Below, piece after piece: positions 1 to 6,923 of a DNA stretch of 41,199 bases. The stretch is from an uncultured Sutterella sp. Its GTDB lineage: Bacteria; Pseudomonadota; Gammaproteobacteria; Burkholderiales; Burkholderiaceae_F. The notes under the pieces are model-generated. The model ran no database searches, was not told where the DNA came from, and worked only from the letters and a program-made list of their open reading frames with translations. The stretch is taken from contig CAAFNI010000188.1 of the NCBI GenBank assembly GCA_900764215.1, forward strand, positions 1 through 41,199. Reading direction: 5' to 3'. A program made the position numbers and the translations under genes. Each line of letters begins with the position of its first letter. Positions within the stretch are counted from its first letter, which is position 1.

Positions 1-8
1 CTCCACCA
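1..8 (+). tRNA. tRNA-Ala, 3' end only (partial)
   Basis: The first eight bases (CTCCACCA) and the spacer after them match the 3' end and downstream spacer of the complete tRNA-Ala ending at 537. The window therefore probably opens inside another Ala copy that pairs with the first Glu gene. Only the acceptor end is present, so the anticodon is inferred from the array pattern. Confidence 0.6.
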
Positions 9-16
9 CGATTAAG

Positions 17-92
17 GTCCCTATCGTCTAGAGGCCTAGTACACGACCCTTTCACGGTCGGTACCGGGGTTCGAATCCCCGTGGGGACGCCA
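17..92 (+). tRNA. tRNA-Glu (anticodon TTC), copy 1
   Basis: A 76-nt cloverleaf with encoded CCA. The 7-bp acceptor stem pairs GTCCCTA with TGGGGAC, the anticodon stem is CGACC/GGTCG, and the anticodon TTC lies at 51-53. It differs from the other two Glu copies at two positions: T40 instead of G, which breaks the third D-stem pair (C12 against U23 in tRNA numbering), and C49 instead of T in the anticodon loop (position 32). It decodes GAA/GAG. A terminator follows directly. The D-stem mismatch could make this copy less stable. Confidence 0.95.
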
Positions 93-97
93 GTTTC

Positions 98-130
98 AAA
101 GCCCGACAGGTTAGCGCCTGCCGGGCTTTT
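98..130 (+). terminator. Rho-independent terminator after tRNA-Glu copy 1
   Basis: AAAGCCCG and CAGG pair with CCTG and CGGGCTTT around a TTAGCG loop, followed by T residues. An identical copy lies at 627-659, so the terminator was duplicated together with the tRNA unit. Confidence 0.85.
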
Positions 131-175
131 GGCTATTTATGAGAGGGTATGATTTTTCCTATCCTTTCAATGTCT

Positions 176-251
<76 letters not shown>

Positions 252-258
252 GATCAAG

Positions 259-334
259 GTCCCTATCGTCTAGAGGCCTAGGACACGACCTTTTCACGGT
301 CGGTACCGGGGTTCGAATCCCCGTGGGGACGCCA
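259..334 (+). tRNA. tRNA-Glu (anticodon TTC), copy 2
   Basis: Full 76-nt tRNA-Glu with encoded CCA, the same acceptor and anticodon stems as copy 1 but with the D-stem intact. Unlike copies 1 and 3 it is not followed by the shared terminator. Downstream (about 338-366) there is only a GC-rich hairpin around TGTGCGC/GCGCACG without a T tract, so transcription may run on into the next Ala-Glu pair. Confidence 0.96.
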
Positions 335-461
335 TGTATTCCTTGTGCGCTGGCGCGCACGAGGCAAGGACAAGGGCGGGCTGCGCACCACAGCTTAAAA
401 AAGATGCGAAAACCTGCACATGAATGCTGAGAGTTATGTTAGTATTCGTGTTCCAGCAAAT

Positions 462-537
<76 letters not shown>

Positions 538-545
538 CGATTAAG

Positions 546-621
546 GTCCCTATCGTCTAGAGGCCTAGGACACGACCTTTTCACGGTCGGTACCGGGGTT
601 CGAATCCCCGTGGGGACGCCA
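546..621 (+). tRNA. tRNA-Glu (anticodon TTC), copy 3
   Basis: A 76-nt tRNA-Glu with encoded CCA, identical in its body to copy 2 (intact D-stem, U at loop position 32). Its upstream spacer and downstream terminator are identical to those of copy 1, so the end of the array is a direct repeat of the window start. Confidence 0.96.
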
Positions 622-626
622 GTTTC

Positions 627-659
627 AAAGCCCGACAGGTTAGCGCCTGCCGGGCTTTT
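627..659 (+). terminator. Rho-independent terminator closing the tRNA array
   Basis: Exact copy of the hairpin at 98-130 (AAAGCCCG/CGGGCTTT stem plus a T tract). Confidence 0.85.
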
Positions 660-692
660 GGCTATTTTGCGTGCGGCGCGCTTCCGACGAAT

Positions 693-724
693 AAAAAAAG
701 CGCCGGCCCTTGGACCGGCGCTTT
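693..724 (-). terminator. Rho-independent terminator of the HPF-family gene
   Basis: On the minus strand a perfect GCGCCGG/CCGGCGC stem is followed by a run of seven Ts. It lies 45 bases downstream of the stop codon at 770. Confidence 0.9.
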
Positions 725-769
725 CGGAGACCCGAGCGAACCGTTCAGGTCCGAGCAGAGGTCATCCTC

Positions 770-1075
770 TTAGTGGTTGCGACGCTTGTCGGCCTCTTCC
801 TTAACCGAGCGGCGAACCGTGTCAAAGGCCTCGTTGAGCGCCGCCATCACATCCATGTTCGTGCGGTTCACGATGAGCTCCTGGCCAGAGGCCATCAGGT
901 CGATGCGAATCGTGAAGGCGCCCATGGTCTGATGACCCTCCTGGCTGACGGTCACTTTGCAGGCGCCGAGCTGGCTGTCAAAGCGGCGGAGCGCTTCAAC
1001 CTTTTCGGTCACCGCAGTTTCGACGGCGGGCGAACGATTGATGCCGTGGAAGACGATCTGCAGAGATTGGGGCAT
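770..1075 (-). CDS. HPF/RaiA-family ribosome-associated protein
   Basis: A 101-residue protein of the S30AE (sigma-54 modulation / ribosome hibernation) family. These proteins bind the 30S decoding site and, in the short-HPF class, help dimerise or inactivate ribosomes in slow growth. The sequence shows the family pattern: N-terminal beta strand with VFHGINRSPAVETAV, a helix with EKVEALRRFDSQL, then strands with CKVTVSQ and TIRIDL and a basic C-terminal helix. The start was placed at the Met preceded by GAGAGG seven bases upstream; the reading frame extends 33 codons further but without similarity. It lacks the C-terminal domain of long HPF. A good -10/-35 pair (TATAGA, TTGTGC, 17-bp spacer) lies upstream on this strand. 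Family membership is firm, but the exact paralogue (HPF or YfiA type) is not. Confidence 0.85.
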   Translation of the reverse strand: MPQSLQIVFHGINRSPAVETAVTEKVEALRRFDSQLGACKVTVSQEGHQTMGAFTIRIDLMASGQELIVNRTNMDVMAALNEAFDTVRRSVKEEADKRRNH

Positions 1076-1138
1076 ATAACACCTCTCTTTTTGTTGTGGC
1101 TTTTTTTGATGGGACAATGTCCTTGTCCGTACTTCAAG

Positions 1139-1167
1139 TCTATATCCAAACCCTGCGCTTTGCACAA
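1139..1167 (-). promoter_or_regulatory. Putative sigma-70 promoter of the HPF-family gene
   Basis: On the minus strand TTGTGC, a 17-bp spacer and TATAGA lie about 65 bases upstream of the chosen start. The -10 matches the consensus at five of six positions, but the -35 is weak. Confidence 0.45.
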
Positions 1168-1302
1168 ATTCCACTGGTTATCACTTAGAATGTGCCCGAC
1201 GTATCGGCCGGCAAGGCGCGTCAAACGTCGGCGGACAGTTATTCACTGCCTGAATCGCTACTCCTGCAAGGAAAAGGAGGCGTTCAGGCCCCTTTTAGAG
1301 AT

Positions 1303-2016
1303 ATGAGCAAAATGGATCGCAAACCCTGGCAGAACAATGGCCCGCACCGGGCTCCCTTTGGTTCCGACCGCCGCGAGGGCGGCCGCAGCGATCGCCGCGA
1401 AGGCGGTGATCGCGCATTTGGCCGTCGCGAGTTCGGTGATCGCCGCGAGTTCGGCGACCGTCGTGAATTTGGCGGTGAACGCCGCGGTTTCGGCGAACGC
1501 CGGGAATTCGGCGGCGACCGCGGCGAGCGCCGCCCGTTCGTGGCCGGCGAGCGTCGCGAATCGAGCGGTGACCGTCGCGGCTTCGGCGATCGTCGTCAGT
1601 CCTTCGGGGGGCAGCGTCGCCGCGAGGATTTCGGCGTGCGCTCCGGTCCGCGCGCTCGGGCGCTGGAAACCCGCCGCTTCTCCGAACGTTCGGACTTCGC
1701 CAAGAACGCCGTTGTGAAGCTCGACGCCGACATCGCGGATTACTTCAAGAGCGCAGACGACGTCAACAAGGCGCTTCGCATGGTGATTGAACTCGGCAAG
1801 CTTGCCAGGAAGCCCGAGGTCAAAAAGGACGCCGAAAAGGTCGAAAAGGCAGAGGTGCCCGAGGTGTCGGCCGCCGCTGCTGAAGAGGCGATGTTCACGG
1901 AAGACGTTTTTGAAGACGAGGGTGAGGCTGCGCAGGCGGAGCCTTCCGAGGCGGATGACGCTGAGGCCCTGCCGGAAGAAAAGCCGGAGGAAAAGTCCGA
2001 AGAGAAGGCTGAATAA
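1303..2016 (+). CDS. Arg/Gly-rich RREFGD-repeat protein with acidic tail, function unknown
   Basis: Not a recognised named gene. From the ATG at 1303 it encodes 237 residues in three blocks. Roughly residues 1-115 are highly basic and low in complexity, with repeated RREFGD/ERRGFG/DRRGFG units resembling RGG-type RNA-binding tails. Residues about 130-170 form a short ordered segment (VVKLDADIADYFKSADDVNKA...) with a strand-helix-helix look, vaguely like ribbon-helix-helix antitoxin folds. From about 175 on there is a Glu-rich acidic tail. The net charge flips along the chain. The start is uncertain: a strong AAAAGGAGG lies 25 bases before the ATG at 1303, and another ATG is at 1312. The gene is divergent from the HPF-family gene, which invites but does not prove a ribosome or RNA role. 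A terminator follows. Confidence 0.7.
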   Translation: MSKMDRKPWQNNGPHRAPFGSDRREGGRSDRREGGDRAFGRREFGDRREFGDRREFGGERRGFGERREFGGDRGERRPFVAGERRESSGDRRGFGDRRQSFGGQRRREDFGVRSGPRARALETRRFSERSDFAKNAVVKLDADIADYFKSADDVNKALRMVIELGKLARKPEVKKDAEKVEKAEVPEVSAAAAEEAMFTEDVFEDEGEAAQAEPSEADDAEALPEEKPEEKSEEKAE

Positions 2017-2046
2017 GCCAGCTCAACGGCCGGGTCGGCATGCCCG

Positions 2047-2080
2047 AAAGCTTCGCTCCCCCAGCGGGAGCGAAGCTTTT
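2047..2080 (+). terminator. Rho-independent terminator
   Basis: A 14-bp stem (AAAGCTTCGCTCCC with its complement) around a short CCAGC loop, ending in TTTT. It closes the RREFGD-repeat gene. The remaining 148 bases before glpK hold no gene and no convincing promoter; TACACT near 2153 is a possible -10. Confidence 0.9.
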
Positions 2081-2228
2081 GTCTTATTCGGATCCGATGA
2101 GGGAAGGGCTCCGGCTGTCTCGGGAATGTCCTCTAGGCAGGCAGGGCCTTTTTCGCTACACTTTCAAGGCTTGAAAAAACGAAAGCCATCCCCGTGCGTG
2201 CGCCGGGGCTGCAAGACCGGCCGCTTAC

Positions 2229-3719
2229 ATGAAATACATTCTTGCTCTTGATCAGGGGACCACGAGTTCCCGCGCCATTCTGCTGAATCACCGCGCCCAG
2301 ATCGTTTCCCTGGAGCAGCTTGAGTTTCCTCAGCATTACCCGCAGCCGGGCTGGGTCGAGCATGACGCCATGGACATTTGGCGCACTCAGCTTGCCTGTG
2401 CGCGCAACTGCCTGCGAAAGGCGGGGGTGTCGCCGTCCGAAGTGAGCGCCATCGGCGTGACGAACCAGCGCGAGACGACGGTCGTCTGGGACAAGACGAC
2501 GGGGTTGCCCGTCGCTCCCGCCATCGTCTGGCAGGATCGCCGCACGGCGCCCTATTGCACGGAACTGCAGCGAAGGGGCTACGAGGTGCTCGTTCGCGAA
2601 AAGACGGGCCTTCGCATCGATCCGTATTTTTCAGCCACCAAGATCCGCTGGATTCTCGACCGCATTCCCGGTGCGCGTGCGCGCGCCGAGCGAGGCGACC
2701 TGGCTTTCGGCACCATCGACACGTGGCTCATATGGAAGCTCACCGGCGGCCGCGTCTTTGTGACCGACATCACGAATGCTTCGCGCACGATGCTTTGCAA
2801 TCTTGATACCTGCCGCTGGGACGACGAACTCCTCGACATCTTCGGCATCCCGGCCGTCATGCTGCCGGAGATCGTGCCGAGCTCCTGCGTGGTGGGCGAG
2901 ACGCTGGCCGACATGCTCGGCGCTCCGATTCCCGTGGCGGGCATTGCGGGCGACCAGCAGGCCGCAACCTTCGGCCAGGCGTGCTTTGAGGCCGGCTGTG
3001 CGAAGAACACCTACGGAACGGGCGGCTTTCTTCTGATGAACGTTGGGAGCGAACCCCGCATGAGCCAGCATCGCCTGATCGGCACCGCCGCCTGGCAGCT
3101 GTGCGGAGAAAGGGCGCAGTATGCGCTTGAGGGTTCCGTTTTCATTGCGGGCGCCGTCGTGCAGTGGCTCAGGGACGGCCTGCAGTTTTTCAATTCCGCC
3201 GAGGAGATCGAGTCGCTCGCGCAGAGCGTGCCCGACAATGGCGGCGTCTATCTCGTGCCCGCCTTCGTGGGGCTCGGCGCACCGCATTGGGACAGCGAGG
3301 CCCGCGGCATGATGATCGGGCTCACGAGAGGCACGACGAAGGCGCATGTTGCGCGTGCTGCCCTGGAAGGAATCGCTTTTCAGTGTGCCGAGGTGCTTGA
3401 GGCGATGCAGCTTGATGCAGGCACGGAGCTCAAGGAGCTTCGCGTTGACGGAGGCGCCTCCCGCAACAACCTTCTGATGCAGTTTCAGGCGGACATCTCC
3501 GGCGTGCCGGTCATCCGCCCCGCCATTACCGAAACGACGGCGCTCGGAGCGGCGTTTTTGGCCGGCCTTTCAACGGGCGTCTGGTCGTCGTGTGAGGAAA
3601 TTTCCGCCTTGTGGCGCGTCGACAGGGTGTTTGAACCGTCGATGAGCGCCGACAGGCGAGAGTATTTGATGAACCAATGGGCTCGAGCCGTCGGCCGCGC
3701 CCGCAACTGGAATAAGTGA
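2229..3719 (+). CDS. glpK: Glycerol kinase
   Basis: Cytoplasmic FGGY-family kinase that phosphorylates glycerol to sn-glycerol 3-phosphate with ATP. At 496 residues it matches the usual length (about 500). The N-terminal phosphate-binding signature DQGTTSSRAIL is at residues 8-18, followed by the glycerol-binding NQRETTVVW block, the second-domain AGDQQAA motif, and the GGASRNNLLMQF adenosine motif near residue 413. The ATG start has only a weak ribosome-binding site but matches the conserved N-terminus. The stop overlaps the start region of glpD, so the pair is one operon that delivers its product straight to GlpD. No glycerol facilitator (glpF) or glpR regulator lies nearby, which is unusual relative to the common glpFKD layout. 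Confidence 0.97.
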   Translation: MKYILALDQGTTSSRAILLNHRAQIVSLEQLEFPQHYPQPGWVEHDAMDIWRTQLACARNCLRKAGVSPSEVSAIGVTNQRETTVVWDKTTGLPVAPAIVWQDRRTAPYCTELQRRGYEVLVREKTGLRIDPYFSATKIRWILDRIPGARARAERGDLAFGTIDTWLIWKLTGGRVFVTDITNASRTMLCNLDTCRWDDELLDIFGIPAVMLPEIVPSSCVVGETLADMLGAPIPVAGIAGDQQAATFGQACFEAGCAKNTYGTGGFLLMNVGSEPRMSQHRLIGTAAWQLCGERAQYALEGSVFIAGAVVQWLRDGLQFFNSAEEIESLAQSVPDNGGVYLVPAFVGLGAPHWDSEARGMMIGLTRGTTKAHVARAALEGIAFQCAEVLEAMQLDAGTELKELRVDGGASRNNLLMQFQADISGVPVIRPAITETTALGAAFLAGLSTGVWSSCEEISALWRVDRVFEPSMSADRREYLMNQWARAVGRARNWNK

Positions 3720-3721
3720 CC

Positions 3722-5413
3722 ATGGCTGAAGTGAAAACCACCTGCCGCGAGGAATTGCTCGCCAAACTTCGTGAAGATACCGTCTGGGACGTCGTCGTCA
3801 TCGGCGGCGGCGCCACGGGCGCCGGCATTGCGGTCGACGCCGCCTCCCGCGGACTCAAGACCGTCGTGCTGGAGGCTCAGGACTTTTCGTCCGGGACGTC
3901 GTCGCGCTCGACGAAGCTGATTCACGGCGGCGTGCGCTACATGAAGAATCCTCGCGACTGGGGTCTCGTGCGCGAAGCCTTGAAGGAACGCCGCATTCTC
4001 ATCAAGAATGCGCCGCATCTCGTGCATTCCAAGCCCTTCATCCTGCCTTGCTACAAGAAGGGAGAGCGCGAGTTCTATACGATCGGGCTGGGCATTTATT
4101 CCGCCATGACCTATGGCGGCTACAACATCGGCCATACGTCGAGCCTCTCCCGCGAGGACACTCTGATGCGTTTGCCGGGCGTCAAGCCCGAGGGCTTGAT
4201 GGGAGGCGTGCAGTTCTTTGACGGGCAGTTCGACGACGCCCGCCTCGACGTGGCGCTGATCCGCACGGCCTACGAGCATGGTGCCGTTCCGCTCAACTAC
4301 ATGCCCGTCGTGGCCGTGACGCGCGAAGGCGGCATGATCCGCTCCGTGACGGCTCGGGACAAGGAAACGGGCGAAGAGTTCGTCATCCGCACGAAGATGG
4401 TCTTCAACGCCGCCGGCGCATGGGTTGACCCGATTCGCCGCATGGTCGATCCCGAAGCTTCCACGCTGGTGCGCGTCTCTCGCGGCTCGCACATCCTGCT
4501 TGACAAGTCCTTCATGCCCGGCGACACCGGCATGCTCATCCCGAAGACGCGCGACGGTCGCGTGCTCTTCGCCATTCCCTGGCACGGCATGCTCCTGGTC
4601 GGCACGACCGACGTCGAACAAAAGGAAGCCGACTTTGATCCGAAGGTGAGCGACGCCGAGATCGACTTCATGATCGAGACGGCTTCGGGCTATCTTGAAA
4701 AGCCGATCACGCGCGCCGATGTCAAGGCGACGTTCGCCGGCCTGCGTCCGCTCTTCAATCCGCAGGCGACCGGCTCCGCAGGTTCGACCGCCAAGGTCTC
4801 CCGCGAACACGCCGTCATTCCGGAATTCGGCAACATGATTACGGTGACGGGCGGCAAGTGGACTGCCTACCGCAAGATGGCCGAGCACGCCATGCTCGTC
4901 GCCACGCTGCGCCACCTCATCCCGCCGCGCCTTTGCGTTACGAAGGATCTTCCGATCTTCTGCGACCCGAACTGGGATCATGCGGCTCTTGAGATCGAGG
5001 CCGAGGCGGGAGACGCCGCCGACGAAAAGGTGGTGCAGTTCGCCCTCTACGCCCGCGACCACGAGTTCGCCCGCACGCCCGAGGACGTGCTCTTCCGCCG
5101 TCTGCGCCTCGGGCAGATGAACGAAGCCCGCACGAATGCCCTGCTGCCCAAGATCGCCGCCGCCTTCGGTCTGCCGGCCGAGACCTGCTGCGAAGAAGCG
5201 AAGTGCGAAGAGGCGGGTTGCGAAGAGTGTCAGTGCGAAAAGACGGCATGCGAATGCGCGTCCGAGGTCTGCGAAGCTGAAGCCTGCGGCTGCCCGGCCG
5301 AGGAGAAGGACGAATCGGCCGTTCAGACTTCCACTGAGGCTGAAAAGGTGATCGACGTCGAGGTCGTTGAAGAAAAGACGATCGAGGGCGCCGCTGATCA
5401 GCAGAAGAAATAA
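3722..5413 (+). CDS. glpD: Glycerol-3-phosphate dehydrogenase (FAD), with Cys-rich C-terminal tail
   Basis: Membrane-associated flavoenzyme that oxidises glycerol 3-phosphate to dihydroxyacetone phosphate and passes electrons to quinone. The FAD Rossmann motif VIGGGATGAG lies near residues 21-30, the conserved SSRSTKLIHGGVRY follows, and the TGGKWTAYRKMAEHA motif opens the C-terminal cap domain. From the ATG at 3722 it is 563 residues; E. coli GlpD is about 500. The excess is a C-terminal tail from about residue 487 with 11 cysteines between residues 489 and 524 (including CxC pairs) among Glu residues, then a Glu/Val/Lys-rich end. A GTG at 3716 overlapping the glpK stop is an alternative start; ATG is preferred because GGAATAAG sits at a suitable distance. 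Confidence 0.96.
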   Translation: MAEVKTTCREELLAKLREDTVWDVVVIGGGATGAGIAVDAASRGLKTVVLEAQDFSSGTSSRSTKLIHGGVRYMKNPRDWGLVREALKERRILIKNAPHLVHSKPFILPCYKKGEREFYTIGLGIYSAMTYGGYNIGHTSSLSREDTLMRLPGVKPEGLMGGVQFFDGQFDDARLDVALIRTAYEHGAVPLNYMPVVAVTREGGMIRSVTARDKETGEEFVIRTKMVFNAAGAWVDPIRRMVDPEASTLVRVSRGSHILLDKSFMPGDTGMLIPKTRDGRVLFAIPWHGMLLVGTTDVEQKEADFDPKVSDAEIDFMIETASGYLEKPITRADVKATFAGLRPLFNPQATGSAGSTAKVSREHAVIPEFGNMITVTGGKWTAYRKMAEHAMLVATLRHLIPPRLCVTKDLPIFCDPNWDHAALEIEAEAGDAADEKVVQFALYARDHEFARTPEDVLFRRLRLGQMNEARTNALLPKIAAAFGLPAETCCEEAKCEEAGCEECQCEKTACECASEVCEAEACGCPAEEKDESAVQTSTEAEKVIDVEVVEEKTIEGAADQQKK

Positions 5414-5451
5414 GCCGGTTGCCGGAGGTGCGCCCTTCGGCAGCCTTCGCC

Positions 5452-5498
5452 GGCGCGAGCGCCTTCATGGCGAATGGGCTCGCGCCGTTGCTTTTTTT
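5452..5498 (+). terminator. Rho-independent terminator of glpKD
   Basis: GGCGCGAGC (5452-5460) pairs with GCTCGCGCC (5478-5486); GTTG and a run of seven Ts follow. Confidence 0.88.
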
Positions 5499-5561
5499 GG
5501 CGCGTTGCGCCGCCAATTTCACGCGCTGGCGTGCGGAGGATAAAAAAATCGTTCCGTCATG

Positions 5562-5590
5562 TGGACAAGCGGGGATGGTTGGGGTAAAAT
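5562..5590 (+). promoter_or_regulatory. Sigma-70 promoter of the rplM leader
   Basis: TGGACA (5562-5567), a 17-bp spacer and TAAAAT (5585-5590), each matching its consensus at five of six positions. The predicted start near 5597 would give a leader of about 220 nt before rplM. Confidence 0.75.
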
Positions 5591-5596
5591 CGCGGT

Positions 5597-5819
5597 CCTG
5601 ACTTTGCTTCGCGGATTGCTTACCCCATCTTTTTCCACTGGCGCCGTGAATCATGCGCGAAGTTCAGAACGCCATACTTCTAGGGCGAACCCAATTCCAG
5701 GTTCGCTTTTGTTTTTATTCAGCATCTGCATGTCAGTGCGGGTCCTCATGACTGATGAAGGACCGCGGCGCCATCCGTTGAGCGCTGAGGCAGCTGCCTT
5801 ACTTATTAGGTGAAACGCA
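5597..5819 (+). promoter_or_regulatory. Structured rplM-rpsI leader with an internal terminator (possible attenuator or sRNA)
   Basis: This untranslated stretch carries several paired elements. CTTCGCG (5607-5613) pairs with CGCGAAG (5656-5662). GCGAACC (5685-5691) pairs with GGTTCGC (5700-5706) and is followed by TTTTGTTTTT, a textbook terminator. A hairpin of GGTCCTCAT with ATGAAGGACC spans 5741-5764. GCGGTCC (5592-5598) can also pair with GGACCGC (5760-5766), giving an alternative long-range fold. No better promoter is visible after the terminator, so rplM transcription must either read through it or start from something not recognised. L13 operons are autoregulated in E. coli, which makes attenuation plausible; a separate small RNA is the alternative. 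Confidence 0.55.
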
Positions 5820-6248
5820 ATGAAGACCTTCTCGGCCAAGCCGCTTGAGGTTAAGCGCGACTGGTTCGTGGTCGATGCCAGTGACAAGGTGCTCGGCCGT
5901 CTTGCCAGCGAAATCGCTCTGCGCCTTCGTGGCAAGCACAAGCCCGAATTCACGCCCCATGTCGACACGGGTGACTTTATCGTCGTGATCAATGCGGACA
6001 AGCTCAAGCTTTCCGCTGAAAAGGATTCGAAGAAGACGTACTACCGCCACACGGGCTATCCCGGCGGCATCTACGAAACGACGTTCCGCGAAATGCAGGA
6101 CAAGCACCCGGGCCGCGCTCTGGAAATCGCCGTCAAGGGCATGCTTCCGAAGGGCCCGCTCGGCTACGCCATGATCAAGAAGCTCAAGATCTACGCCGGC
6201 GCCGAACACCCGCACTCCGCCCAGCAACCCAAGGTTCTTGACCTCTAA
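5820..6248 (+). CDS. rplM: Large-subunit ribosomal protein uL13
   Basis: 142 residues, the normal bacterial length. It is an early-assembly 50S protein that binds 23S rRNA. Recognisable family blocks are MKTFSAKPLEVKRDWFVVDA at the start, VLGRLASEIALRLRGKHKPEFTPHVDTGD in the first third, and AVKGMLPKGPLG near residue 105. AGGTGA precedes the ATG by about eight bases. It is co-transcribed with rpsI 19 bases downstream, the near-universal arrangement. Confidence 0.98.
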   Translation: MKTFSAKPLEVKRDWFVVDASDKVLGRLASEIALRLRGKHKPEFTPHVDTGDFIVVINADKLKLSAEKDSKKTYYRHTGYPGGIYETTFREMQDKHPGRALEIAVKGMLPKGPLGYAMIKKLKIYAGAEHPHSAQQPKVLDL

Positions 6249-6267
6249 TTTCCGAAAGGCTTGAAAG

Positions 6268-6660
6268 ATGATCGGTAACTACAACTACGGCACCGGCCGC
6301 CGCAAGAGCTCGGTCGCTCGTGTTTTCATCAAGCGCGGCACTGGCAAGATCGTGATCAATGGCCGTCCGCTGGAACAGTACTTCCACCGTGAAACGGGCC
6401 GCATGATCGTCATGCAGCCGCTTCAGCTCACGGAAAACACCGAAACGTTCGACATCATGGTCAACGTTTGCGGCGGCGGCGAATCCGGCCAGGCCGGCGC
6501 CATCCGTCACGGCATCACCCGCGCCCTCGTCGACTACGACGCCGGCCTCAAGAGCGTTCTCTCCAACGCCGGTCTCGTTACCCGCGACGCTCGTGAAGTC
6601 GAACGTAAGAAGGTCGGTCTGCGCAAGGCCCGCCGCGCCAAGCAGTTCTCCAAGCGCTAA
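6268..6660 (+). CDS. rpsI: Small-subunit ribosomal protein uS9
   Basis: 130 residues. The N-terminus contains the family signature YGTGRRKSSVARVFI and the C-terminus ends in the conserved basic tail (GLRKARRAKQFSKR) that reaches the ribosomal P site. It lies in the rplM operon with GAAAGG upstream of its ATG. The unit ends at the terminator 6718-6751, so erpA downstream needs its own promoter. Confidence 0.98.
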   Translation: MIGNYNYGTGRRKSSVARVFIKRGTGKIVINGRPLEQYFHRETGRMIVMQPLQLTENTETFDIMVNVCGGGESGQAGAIRHGITRALVDYDAGLKSVLSNAGLVTRDAREVERKKVGLRKARRAKQFSKR

Positions 6661-6679
6661 TCGCTTCGAGCACGGATTT

Positions 6680-6701
6680 GCAGAAGGCTTCCGCCTTCTG
6701 C
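6680..6701 (+). other. Perfect 9-bp hairpin in the rpsI 3' region
   Basis: GCAGAAGGC and GCCTTCTGC enclose a TTCC loop. There is no T tract, so it is more likely a 3'-end stabilising stem ahead of the true terminator than a terminator itself. Confidence 0.5.
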
Positions 6702-6717
6702 GGATCAAGGCAAAAAG

Positions 6718-6751
6718 AAGGTCGCCTGCTTCATGCAGTGCGGCCTTTTTT
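6718..6751 (+). terminator. Rho-independent terminator of rplM-rpsI
   Basis: A stem of about 12 bp (AAGGTCGCCTGC with its complement, one bulged T) around a TTCAT loop, followed by six Ts and a second T-rich run. Confidence 0.85.
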
Positions 6752-6782
6752 GATTTTTGCCCGTGCAGATTCTGTGGGTGCC

Positions 6783-6814
6783 GCCCGTCACGGGCGCGCG
6801 TTTTCGTGTAGCAT
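6783..6814 (+). promoter_or_regulatory. Putative erpA promoter with inverted repeat
   Basis: A -10-like TAGCAT lies at 6809-6814. Where the -35 would be, there is instead a perfect inverted repeat GCCCGT-C-ACGGGC at 6783-6795. This could be an operator for an activator or repressor, but no known regulator motif was recognised. Confidence 0.3.
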
Positions 6815-6890
6815 AGGTGATCGCCTGAACTGCGCCGTGAATGGCCCCCGCCTCGAGTGGCCGAGGAGCCCCGGCGTCCCGTCACCTTTT

Positions 6891-6913
6891 TGGAGGGCCG
6901 TCCGCCGGACGGC
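6891..6913 (+). promoter_or_regulatory. Shine-Dalgarno followed by a 7-bp hairpin, upstream of erpA
   Basis: TGGAGG at 6891-6896 is the only good ribosome-binding site but lies 27 bases before the ATG. Between them GCCGTCC (6897-6903) and GGACGGC (6907-6913) form a tight hairpin with a 3-base loop. Folding it would bring the site to about 10 bases from the start codon. Confidence 0.5.
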
Positions 6914-6923
6914 ACATATCCCG

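Noticed and set aside
1381..1620. Possible CRISPR-like or satellite repeat (recurring CGCGAGTTCGG-like units)
   Set aside because: Repeats are in frame and encode the RREFGD protein motif; spacing is irregular and there are no spacers of uniform length.
3485..5062. Long minus-strand frame opposite glpK and glpD (525 codons)
   Set aside because: Antisense to two unmistakable genes; the translation is His/Arg/Asp-rich and matches no family.
5559..5813. Small open frame (84 codons) across the rplM leader
   Set aside because: It overlaps the promoter and an internal terminator and lacks a ribosome-binding site; a non-coding leader explains the region better.
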